From the NCBI GenBank assembly GCA_023052935.1, contig CM041292.1, forward strand, positions 146,568,439 through 146,632,438: 64,000 nucleotides of DNA. The letters are read 5' to 3'. Positions within the stretch are counted from its first letter, which is position 1. The number at the start of each line of letters is the position of its first letter. Origin of the DNA: Piezodorus guildinii. Its lineage: Eukaryota > Arthropoda > Insecta > Hemiptera > Pentatomidae. Made by a program: the position numbers and the translations under genes. Shown here piece after piece: positions 54,931 through 64,000 of the stretch. Under the pieces are notes generated by a model that was given only the letters and a program-made list of their open reading frames with translations, made no database searches and was not told the DNA's origin.

Positions 54931-54931
54931 A
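54858..54931. repeat. (AT)n microsatellite
   Basis: About 37 AT/TA units with one interruption near 54903-54905. Confidence 0.95.
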
Positions 54932-54939
54932 CAGTTTTT

Positions 54940-55935
54940 GAATTATATTAGCTAGTTAATCACATTGGTTGATTTCAGTCAAACCGTTTATAATGGAACT
55001 CATCATTAATAAATCATATGGTCGGTAGAAAACTAAATCAAGAAAAATTGTAAATTTTATTCTATCTCATACATTTATTGTTAAATAAATGGATTGAATG
55101 TTGGTTTTTTCTTAGAATTTTTGTAGTTAGGGATAATTTGCAAAGCTGCATAGGATTTTAAGATTTTGAAAATAAATTAAGATAATTAAAGTGAGAATAG
55201 AAATTCAATAGAAGCTTTAATGATTCCTTTAAATATAGTATTTAATCAACAGCAAATAAATTGATCTTAATAGGATGTAAGCAACAGCTTGAGAAAAAAT
55301 ATGACTCGTCATTTCCACCTACATTTTTTTTCTTTCTTTTCGCCGGTATAATTAGGAAAGAATAATAATAACAATTATTCTAAATGAAAATTTTCTAATT
55401 ACAGTCAAAATCCATTAATATTTAATAGGCAATAAAAGCCCCGTTGACTGCTAAGTAGTGAAGGTGCGTTGAACTTTCGCTCTCCTGGGAACACACTCGG
55501 CTCTAACCTTATTAATACATTTCTTTTATTTTTTATATGTACTCTTATTTAGATTAAATAGTAATTGCTCTAGCAATCATAAACTGAATCAATTAACTAC
55601 CTGTCACTAGTAAATTCTTGAAGTATATTACGTCAAAATCATTTACCTTTGAAAATCGTTATTTTATAAAATAAAAAATATACCATATATCAATAAAAAT
55701 GCCATATATAGGCTTCTGAGTAGCTTTTTATAATGACTGGATGTAAAAAGGGTGAGTTTTACTAGATAATTTTATTTTGTGAGAAACCATTCACTTTTGA
55801 ATAATTTTTCCCAGAAAATTACTTAAGGGTAATAAATTGTGTTATGTAATGAAACTCAAGCAAATAAGCAAAATAATAAAAGAAGTATCTATTATTAAAA
55901 TTCACAATTAACAAAAAATAATAATGTGAGCAGCA
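54940..55935. other. AT-rich gap
   Basis: I see no gene or recognisable mobile element in this kilobase. Confidence 0.4.
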
Positions 55936-55939
55936 TAGC

Positions 55940-56402
55940 GTTGTTCTACGAACGAATATTTGTAACGAAGCAGAAAATTGAAAAAATCCAAAAGGCGATG
56001 TGTAAAATAGTTGAAACCTTAAAAACCGTTTTCTAACGAACTAAATTGAATGCCTCCATCTCCATTTTGAGGGACTACAGAGAAGTAAAACGTATATTTG
56101 ATCCTATAGTATTCTTTTACAAAACAACCATTAATAAAAAATGCCATCAATGGGGATCCAAAGGCGACGGAAAACTGATAATCCTCTCTATACCTTGATG
56201 TTAGGAATGAAATACTGTCTGTGTGTGGAGGTTAGAATTGGAGTTACTTCAGGTCATCGTAGAGATAAGAAACCGCCTCGAGGTATCGAAAACAAATCTT
56301 AAAAAATAGTTGATGAGTTGCTTCACTTTGTTCTCAAGTAACATAGAGAAGCTAGCTTACACCAAACAGCCATAGTCGAAGTGGGGAAAAAGTAGTGGGG
56401 GA
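55940..56402 (-). mobile_element. Degenerate non-LTR retrotransposon fragment (minus)
   Basis: On the minus strand LFPHFDYGCLV (about 56362-56400), then decayed pieces such as NLHTQTVFHS and IISFPSPLDPH follow the order found after the RT thumb in jockey/CR1-like proteins. Multiple stops are present. A second copy of the FPH-DYGCLV segment lies at 57344-57399, on the other side of the repeat family X copy. Confidence 0.5.
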
Positions 56403-57343
56403 ATTTAATGGGTTTTCATACCATATAGGCTTCATCCTGATTGAAATAGTCTGACGGGGCTTATATGCCGAAATTTTTAATTTTCTTTTACTCAAGTACC
56501 TTTAATTTTGTGCGGAAAAATTAACCATATCATCTTGTTAATATTGATTTTTTTTTTCATACCCTCTGGTTTTATTTTCAAACAAAATACAAATACAAAT
56601 GTAATATGTATAGATGTCCCATTTTGTCCTTCTATTACCCGGAGGTATTCTAAAGAGGATTGCTATATGCGCTGCATGCACTAGTAATCTTTCAAGGGCT
56701 TCTTCTATGCCTTTATTTATCCATTTGCAAAATGGGAGGGACCATTCTTCAGGGTTTTGGCAATAAATTGAGTTCAGACATAGTCCGAACTCCTTCCCTC
56801 GGCGACAACGTCAACGAGAGGTAGTGATCCTTGCCACCTCCCAGGCTTGGGTGGTGGGGTGATATCAGAAAACAATGGATTAGCACAGGCCTTCAGCCCA
56901 TCAAAAAATTTAATGTGTCTCCGACTGATATATTCAGGCACTGTTGGCAATACTAACTCCTGAGGTAGGATATGGTTTTTGGCCCTCTGTAAGTTGGTAC
57001 CTCTGACAATCCGCCGAAGAATGGAGTTCTGGAACGTCTGTAATTGTTTGAGAGTAGACTTCAACAGATGCCGCATCAAGGGCGCACCATAGAGCAGAGT
57101 CAGACGTATTATAGTCTTGTAGATCTGTAGTTTCAGCCTCAGTGACAGCTGAGGTGACGTGAGTAGATTAATATTGATAAAAAATTGGTAAATATATAAG
57201 TTGAACTAATCCTAAATCCAACTCGGGAAGAAAAGAACAAAAAGGTGTTTTTTATGTATGATTTTTGTGTTTGTGAAAATGATAGCTTTAATATAGATGC
57301 ATAACATATCGTTGGAAAGCTAAAGATTTTATAAAGAGGGTAC
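56403..57343 (+). repeat. Copy of unclassified repeat family X, split by a nested insertion
   Basis: Landmarks: CTGACGGGGCTTATATGCCG, CAAGTACCTTTAATTTTGTG, then the insertion at 56549-57167, then ATATCGTTGGAAAGCTAAAG. The two ends of the copy are bordered by the two related RT fragments at 55940-56402 and 57344-57640. Confidence 0.7.
56549..57167 (-). mobile_element. 5'-truncated non-LTR retrotransposon with 11-bp TSD
   Basis: The minus-strand frame LKLQIYKTIIRLTLLYGAPL, then KQLQTFQNSILRRIVRG, then ITPPPKPGRWQGSLPLVD is the end of a jockey/X-element-like RT protein. Its poly-A tail appears as the T-run at 56549-56558. The duplication TTAATATTGAT is at 56538-56548 and 57168-57178. It is a 619-bp insertion inside a repeat family X copy. 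Confidence 0.9.
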
Positions 57344-57640
57344 CTCACACCAAACAGCCGTAGTCGATGTGGGGAAAAATTAGTGGGGAACGAGGGAGCT
57401 TGCGTGTGGATTCTGGAAGAAGGTTACTGGAGCGAAGGAAACACTTCAGGATACTTACAGATCTTTGGGAAATTTGGGCAATACGAGTATAGGGTTTGGT
57501 CAATAGTAATTCTTAGGTTTTCATTCAAGTAGCGTTGGATCTCAGGAGGACACTGGAACCAATCACAATAGCCTGAGTGCTTATATTGTTCTTGTTTAAG
57601 CTTAACTTATTCAGGTTTGCCCAGGCACTGCTCCTATCTT
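57344..57640 (-). mobile_element. RT fragment of a non-LTR retrotransposon (minus)
   Basis: On the minus strand WANLNKLSLNKNNISTQAIV then IGSSV match the W-x-x-x-N-x-L-x-L-N-x-x-K-T-Q-A-I segment after the catalytic YxDD of jockey-type RTs, followed by LRITIDQTL (compare LG-x-x-ID). Frames are broken. It ends at the FPHIDYGCLV segment near 57344-57399. Confidence 0.65.
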
Positions 57641-57790
57641 CTTCTTCTTTCTTCTAGTGGCGCGACAGGTCATGTTGGCCCTGGAACTCGCTGTGTAATC
57701 TCCTGGAAAATTACACTCACGTTTCTCGATGCATGTTGTAGTGTAGAGTCATCACTCCCTACGCCTAATACAACTCCTATCTAGGTCTCC
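57640..57790. repeat. Unclassified GC-richer repeat-like segment
   Basis: TTCTTCTTCTTTCTTCTAGT, then GGCGCGACAGGTCATGTTGG is a (TTC)n-like run joined to a GGCGCxACAG segment, an arrangement common at the ends of arthropod dispersed repeats. No coding frame. Confidence 0.3.
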
Positions 57791-58799
57791 CTAAATAGCA
57801 GCAAAAGCTGTTTATAACTCTTAAGGAATATGTACAAAACAGAAATGATTAGGAAGGTTCCAAGTCTTGAGTATTTGGACCCATGCAGTATTAAGGTCAT
57901 CATGGGGATTGTACATAAGATAATTCAATATACGTTATGTTAACTAATGGCAGCACTTACTGCAACACTTTTATAGGATTCAGATTCATATTTAGGTCCC
58001 TAATTAATAAACATGAAATAAAAATGGTTTTGTCTTAACTTTAATTTATTCTTTAGTATAATATTCATAACCTAATATTTTAATCATAATCCTTCAGCTG
58101 AGGAATTGGGAAGTGAGAAACTTTCTACAGAAATTAGTATAATGAGTGAAACATTAACATAATTAAAAAAAAAAAAAGATAAGAGAAAATAAATAAGCCG
58201 TAAAGCAGAATTTATAACGAGGTAAACAGGACGAGGAAGTAGATGTGTGGGAGTAGCAGGGCGCACTGGTGGACACTCGATCACACTCGCAACGATCTGG
58301 GTCCGACCGCTGTGGGCGTTGGCATATACTGCTGAAGGTTCGGGCCTACGTACAGTACCAACATGGTCAATGAAAACACTGAATGAAGCATTTCGCTTAA
58401 TCATAAAGGTGTAAAAAAAAAAAACAGTTTTGAAGTAGTAACAAGTTTTGTTTATTTATTAAACTAACTAAGGGAAGTCAGGACATTCAAGGTGCTAAAC
58501 GTACAAATATATATTTCTATAATTTATATTATATTGTATATAAAAGGCATCGAAATTTCATCGAAAGATATTAATGGAATGGAATATCCCTAAATTTTGA
58601 AGTCTGTAGATCGTGATATTAGAACCCTGGTGCATATAACAGCATTCAATGTGCCTGAATAAAACCAATCGTTTGAACGATAATGCTGATAACATTATAT
58701 CCGTGTGTTTTAGAACATAACTTTTAATAGTTTTATTTTTATTTTATTTAATATAACTTCATAAACTCTAACAAATATCTTTAAATAACCTTTACCCTC

Positions 58800-58965
58800 C
58801 GTCGTAAGCCTATGACTTTCTCTCCCCAGTAGTATCCTTTAATAACTCTCCACCTGTTCCTATTAAACAGATCCGATACCTACGACTCCTTCTTGACAAA
58901 TATCTTACTCAGAACCGTTATACAAGACTGAAACGACAAGAAGCAGCTTATTTTTCCTTCAAACA
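58800..58965 (+). mobile_element. Jockey-like RT fragment
   Basis: The frame NNSPPVPIKQIRYLRLLLDK, then YLTQNRYTRLKRQEAAYF fits the jockey segment V-x-YLG-x-x-LD-x-x-LTW-x-x-H...KR-x-x-A, which directly precedes the TRLQRKETARRLQLL start of the copy at 49430-49990. It is a short orphan fragment. Confidence 0.65.
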
Positions 58966-61900
58966 TAAATAAAGTTTAATTATTCAAGATATCCGCTGCA
59001 ATATGAACTTTAATGTTATAATTAAATTAAAATAAGTAATTAACTAAAGCAATAACGATAATAAAAGTCTAGGAACCATTAGCAATTTCCTCTGGGGTGG
59101 TCTGAAGTTAGTATTCATTAACTACTTCTAAAATTATCATTCATAAACACCACTCATAACAGTGGAAACAGTTACTTGCATCCTCTTTTTGTATTCACGA
59201 TTCCCATATTATTGAATTATAAATGTCACGATCTATAATTATTCAAAAGATATTTATGAATTTTGTATGCTAGATAAGAAAATCTGAATTTTTTTCAGTG
59301 ATATGTAGAACGCTTTCAAATATAGAAGAAAGTAATTTTGCGTTGGTATATGACGGAAATATCTTAATTATATTATGAAATTTCCTGATTAATGTAACCT
59401 ACGTACTTTCCTAATCTTCGTTACACTTTTTGCAGATCTCGCAAAGACGTCGTGGAAGAAGCTGGGTGAAGCAATTGTATATTCGTAAATCATTAAGTAC
59501 ATAATTAGTAAATACTGTATGATAAATAAAAATAAATGATACATAATAAATAAAGGATGATGGAGGGACAGGTGGCTGATAGCAGACAGCTTGGCCCCGC
59601 GTGGGTACACCTGTCCTTGCCGCCTACGCTCAGGTCGCCCACATTCGCCACAGCTTCCTCTTCATCGGCTAACTGTCTTGGCTATCGCTATCGCTACTCG
59701 ATGAATGGCCAATTTGATCCAGAACATCCTCTGATGGTACTTGGATAGGGTAATGCCATCTTCCTAATATAGCCTTCCTGGCAGTTAGGAAAGTTACCGA
59801 GTTGACCTTTCAGCACTGACTTCACTCTTTTTAAAAAAATCCTTATCTCTATTTTGGAAAATGACATAACCCGTTGAGGTTTTTTGTTCGTTTGCTTAGT
59901 GTTCGGAACAACGGTTCAGAATGTTTTTTTCACTAAAGAACTATACAAGATTATACATTGATGAAAAACTTATAACAAATTTTCGTATTAGTATTTCAAA
60001 TAAATCGTTATTTTTAGTTGTTTTATTGAAAATAAAAGGCGTTTGTAACAATAAAGTTTTACGCCTCAGCACCAAATAACTAACGAGGCCGCTATAATAA
60101 TGTTCAAAGCAACAGGCGTGTAAGATATACCATCCCGCTCAACATGACATCTGTCTCTCAGTAATCATGTTGTATTGTGGATTTAGAAGATAAACATAGA
60201 AAATGGATCATTTCTCAAATAATTAATAAATGGTAATTAATTAATTAATTCAAATGGTAATTAAAATTTTTGAATAAATAAAGTTTCTTGAAATAGCTAT
60301 AAATACTTTAAACGTTTTACAGTAATAAAATCATAATAAAGCTTAAAAAAGAGTATAAATAATGCCTTCCAGGAAGCCTAAGATTTTCTAGGATTAGTTT
60401 CTTTCATAGTTTCTATCTTCATATTAACTAAATATGATATGATTCCAATATGATAATGATAATATATTAAATATGAAACAAATATAAATATATTAAATAT
60501 GATAATGAAAAATAATTTTTAAAAACCGAAGACAAAATAAAGAACTAAGTAATATTAGAATTATTAAAAGGTAGATTGTTCGGTTCACACTTTTAAGTTG
60601 CATATTTTATTTTTATTTATTTACGTTTTTTGCCAAATCTCAATGATATACGATTTATAATTACTCATAAAAATACATGAAACATTACAAAGCCATCATG
60701 AACTGAATTATATTTATCTGGATTATTTTACTTCATCTTCATGCTTTATGTCCGGATAGAACGAAATACATATCGTCATGACGTTAGATTATAATCTATG
60801 TTTTCATAGATTATATTCATAAACACGGTAAGTAAAGATTCATAAAAATAATAAGTGCTGGAAGAAGCGTTCCGTTGGAGAATATAATGTTTCAAAGTTT
60901 GTTAGATTAGCTCCAAATTATTTTTTCAAGGCCCTGCCGAATGAGTGATCCCATTCCCTTACAAGCGGTAATATTGGACTTATAACTCTACGTTCCCTTG
61001 TTTTGTTCTGGCAATTTCGTTGAATAAGAAGTAAATTTACTCTACTTTAAATTGTAAACTATATCACATATTATAAGGTATAACATATAAAGATATTGAT
61101 ACCGAAAGTAAATGTATGATAAATTTATAACTTTTCAACTCAATATCACATGTCATTAGATTGATAAGCACGCTGTGTGTGATAGCAACCCGTTACAGTT
61201 GGGTAGCACTGTTTTGTTTTGTTGTACTTTTGATAAAATAAAGCATTTCTCTCTTATTCAGACTAAAAGCAAATATGATACAATGGAAATTGACCAACCA
61301 TTGTCTCGCCACGATACATACAAGTCAATACAAGAATATTCTCTAGGATATGACGGTTATAAAACCTATTTGAAACGGCAAAAAACATTCATTAATGAAG
61401 AAAAAAAACAAAAGTGTGTACCTAGAAGATACATCTCTTGGAAGAAGGATACAAGTTGATTACGAGGAGTCGGAGATTGAAGAAGTGATTCAATGATGAA
61501 GGGAGTGGAAGGGGGTAAATGAAAGGGCACCGCCAGGAAGCAAGGAGGTATAAATCAAAGGGGACCTGATCGCCTCATTATCTGTCTTGTCCTCTCTCCG
61601 CTCTTGGCTCTGTCCTGTCTCCGTCTCTTCGGTTTGTACTGATAATTCAAGGAATGAAGTTAAAGTATTAAACCTAAAAAAGAAAAAGAGATATTTCTGG
61701 AAACATTGAATCATTACTATCTATAAGACTGTAAGGTGGTATTTTTAGCATTTCCTTCTTCCCTATAGATCTCGATATGTGGTACCTGGCTCCTCGTAAC
61801 TACCACAGTTTTTTGTTTGTTTTTTCATCCCAAAATGCAATAAAATACTAATGTTTTATGAAGACATAAGTAGGTATTTTCCTTTATTTAACAATTCTTT

Positions 61901-61985
61901 TTTGGACAAAATATAGATAATAATCTGACACGAGAGCAGTATATAATTCAGTTCATGATGGCTCTCTAAGGTTTCATGTTAATTA
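58965..61985. other. AT-rich region, no confident gene
   Basis: Apart from the SINE-like copy at 60855-60980 nothing is recognisable. GC-richer islands occur at 59550-59770 (minus frame VPSEDVLDQIGHSSSSDSDS then QDS and TAG, an acidic tail-like end) and just outside at 58200-58390. An open frame of 94 codons at 61175-61459 (plus) has no recognisable domain. Confidence 0.4.
60855..60980 (+). mobile_element. tRNA-like SINE, family B (copy 2)
   Basis: CAAATTATTTTTTCAAGGCC, CTGCCGAATGAGTG matches the body of the element at 35395-35590. The head is too diverged to show pol III boxes. Confidence 0.4.
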
Positions 61986-61989
61986 TTTT

Positions 61990-62335
61990 TTCGATAAATA
62001 TTAGGCCGTTTTACAAAAGAAATTCTTGGATATATTTTCTCGCGCACGAGAACACCTATAAGGCGGCCGAAAACTGTTGAGTTTTTTTGATAAATGATAT
62101 TTAAAAAAAATTATGACGACGCTGCTGAAAAGCGGTGAAATGAAAAGATAATTAAGATGGATATGCATGAAGCTTGATAATGGCCCTAGAGGCTGAAACG
62201 TCGCGATGACTGGATTAAATAAATTGTTTTAAAAAAAATGTATCCAAGAATTTCTTTTGTAAAACGGCCTAATATTTATCGAACAAATATTCAAACAAAA
62301 GAACAATTACGACAATGATGAGAAAAAAATTAATT
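61990..62335. repeat. Diverged relative of the foldback at 33006-33708
   Basis: The left remnant TTCGATAAATATTAGGCC to CTTGGATATATTTT (61990-62038) and the right arm (about 62108-62335) with GACGACGCTGCTGAAAAGCG, TTGATAATGGCCCTAGAGGC, TGAAACGTCGCGATGACTGG and AAAACGGCCTAATATTTATC match one arm of the larger element. The left arm is mostly lost; the outer flank ACAATTACGACAATGATGAG is preserved. Confidence 0.8.
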
Positions 62336-62874
62336 ATTTTTATGTGTAATTAACTGTAAACCATCCCGATTTGGAGACAAAAAGAAAATAAAACATGTAA
62401 TTTAGAAGTGTGAATAATTTAGATTTTCCTCAAACCATTTTTTAATTTTATTTTTTAGCTCTCCCAAAATGCAACATATAGTATTTTTTTAGAGAGACTC
62501 AAGTAGGCCTTCTTTCTTTTTTCAGTCACACTATTTTGAGGGTTTGACTGCTTAACCTTCTGGAACATTTTCTTTTCCATTTGGTGCCATTTATGCAAAT
62601 TTGGTGAGTTCACAGCAAATAGATACAGTTGATATTTCCTGATAGCAGGTAACTCCATGAAGAATAGCAGATAACTCAGAATTTGATTTTCCTCTTTAAC
62701 CGTTGAGAATCAGATGGTTCATATGAACTTTTTTATTTCTCTTGAGATCTGCTACAACTATATGACCAGACATTTATGAGATATCCTGTATGTATATTTT
62801 ATGCGTGTACACATCAACACTATTGAATATAAAATGAGAAAATATACTTAAAAATTGCATTGAATCAAACTTGA

Positions 62875-62885
62875 AATATATATAT

Positions 62886-62947
<62 letters not shown>

Positions 62948-62951
62948 TTTC
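62875..62951. repeat. (TA)n microsatellite followed by poly-T
   Basis: About 28 TA units (62875-62930), then a 21-base T run. Confidence 0.95.
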
Positions 62952-62999
62952 ATTAGAAAAGTTAACTTTTTCAAAAACTACATTAGAAAATAAAATGTA

Positions 63000-64000
63000 G
63001 ATCTATAGAGACTAAATAAAAAAATTACTCAAAATGTCCCCATTTTGCCTTGACACAGACATTTAATTTCAGTGACCAGTCATCAATAGCGCACGACTGC
63101 TCGGAACAGAGATTGTTTAAGGCTTTCCAAGTTATGGTGTGCTCTTTAGCTTGCCAACCTCTCCAGTTAGGACCAAATATATTTGGGTAATCTAGTGGTT
63201 TGAAATCAGGGTTTTCTGAGGGCCAATCCGAGCTACAGGTGAACGCTGGAATATTCTATTTGCAGCCACTGCTGATATGACTTGGCTTTGCGAGCTGGAG
63301 CGGAATCCTGCCGGAAAACCTAATACCTAATAGGAAAGCCTAACTGCCAGCAAATAAAGTATGATTTAGAGGCTTGACGATAGGTTGCAAAATATAGTCC
63401 TAACATATTTGACCATTTAAAAAAAAAAAAAAAAAATGGAGCTTTTTGGTGCCATCAAAGCAAACTCCTCAATAAACCATCACTGAGAAAGGGTGAATAT
63501 ATCTTTCTATTCTTCTGACTTCCAGGGATTCATTAAGCTGCGTGCGTACACACGATCATTTTGGGGAATAAATTTTCCTTGGATTGTAAAAAAGTTCTTA
63601 TCGCAAAAGAAAATCTTTCGTTGAGGATTAATGGTTTAACGGCCAAGGACCACTTCGCATCTATCCACTCTAATGAATTTTAGGTCTTGTCATTCTTCGA
63701 TGCACCCATCCTAAAGTCACTTTTTATTGGTATGATTTGTTGTTTTCGAATGGAATTCGTTCTGAAATTCTGCTGGAACGACCTGGACGAAGTCTGTCAC
63801 ATACAGATAGGGCCTCATTCTATCCATTTTTAGTGTAGTACTCGAACATAAAGCTGTTATCCAAAGATTAAGCAACCTATTCGGTTTTAATTATCACTCC
63901 ACTCCACGTTAACAGAGCGAAAGAAAAATACAACCTAAATGTGCATATTACCGTTAAATGTAAAGGAAATAATCTGATAGAGATGAGGATTACTTAATTA
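63000..64000 (-). pseudogene. Degenerate Tc1/mariner-type transposase
   Basis: Reading the minus strand from the window end: IFFCDKNFFTIQGKFIPQND, then RVYARSL, then FSVMVY...GVCFDGTKKLHF, then QDSAPARKAKSYQQWLQ, then FQTTRLPKYIWS, NLESLKQSLFRAVV and ...GKMGTF with a stop near 63018. The order FSDEK-x-FT...ND-RVYA...VMVWGGV...QDxAPAHKA...NPxDYxIW is that of DD37D/maT-like Tc1/mariner transposases. The first catalytic position reads CDKN instead of SDEK, and the segment has several stops, so it is dead. The N-terminal part continues beyond the window or is too decayed. Confidence 0.75.

Noticed and set aside
61175..61459. 94-codon plus frame
   Set aside because: No domain, lysine-rich AT-biased composition and no splice or promoter context; could be real but cannot be supported.

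Overview
The window is AT-rich, intron-rich animal DNA, most likely from an insect or another arthropod. The evidence is one multi-exon gene whose product has the RING - P-loop NTPase - ankyrin - TPR layout of insect Rolling pebbles (Rols/TANC family), set among jockey-like, RT-bearing, mariner, tRNA-SINE and foldback elements. The species cannot be fixed from the sequence. There is no prokaryotic gene organisation, CRISPR array, rRNA or functional tRNA.

The gene lies on the minus strand from 39730 down to the stop codon at 12332. I assembled 25 coding exons by hand. All splice phases agree and give one open frame of about 1,395 codons (4,187 nt). Order: RING finger (39554-39730), low-complexity linker exons (25441-39447), STAND-type P-loop NTPase core (22475-24778), helical linker (20646-21852), ankyrin repeats (15671-20555), TPRs and stop (12332-15560). 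The first exon present starts in phase 1, so the initiator ATG and promoter lie further upstream (above 39730) and were not identified. Two points stand out. The exon at 27438-27560 can leave only by a GC donor, or be skipped, or run into an in-frame TAA. The protein ends in TTSL, a class I PDZ-ligand-like tail.

The introns, above all the 10.8-kb second intron (28576-39346), and the flanks are packed with mobile elements. They include a 5'-truncated jockey-like element with target-site duplication (14578-15005), an internally deleted mariner with terminal inverted repeats (16374-17287), a full tRNA-derived SINE with poly-A and target-site duplication (17435-17741), an LTR-like block (31129-31649), and further non-LTR retrotransposon tails at 1-800, 3790-4690, 28850-29365, 36400-36720, 49430-49990, 53680-54370, 55940-57640 and 58800-58965. 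A degenerate Tc1/mariner transposase closes the window (63000-64000, minus).

The most unusual system is a set of palindromic or foldback elements (13490-13640, 33006-33708, 35698-36078, 38089-38463, 61990-62335, with a related single motif at 50640-50740). They have unrelated arms but share a core: CTGATGA or a variant, a short GC hairpin, then GAAACGTT or a variant. This resembles a hammerhead-ribozyme core of the kind reported in Penelope-like retroelements and retrozymes. Two copies have about 17-18 bp target-site duplications. A second unclassified repeat family (about 0.7 kb, four copies) repeatedly serves as landing site for other insertions, so several insertion boundaries can be read exactly.
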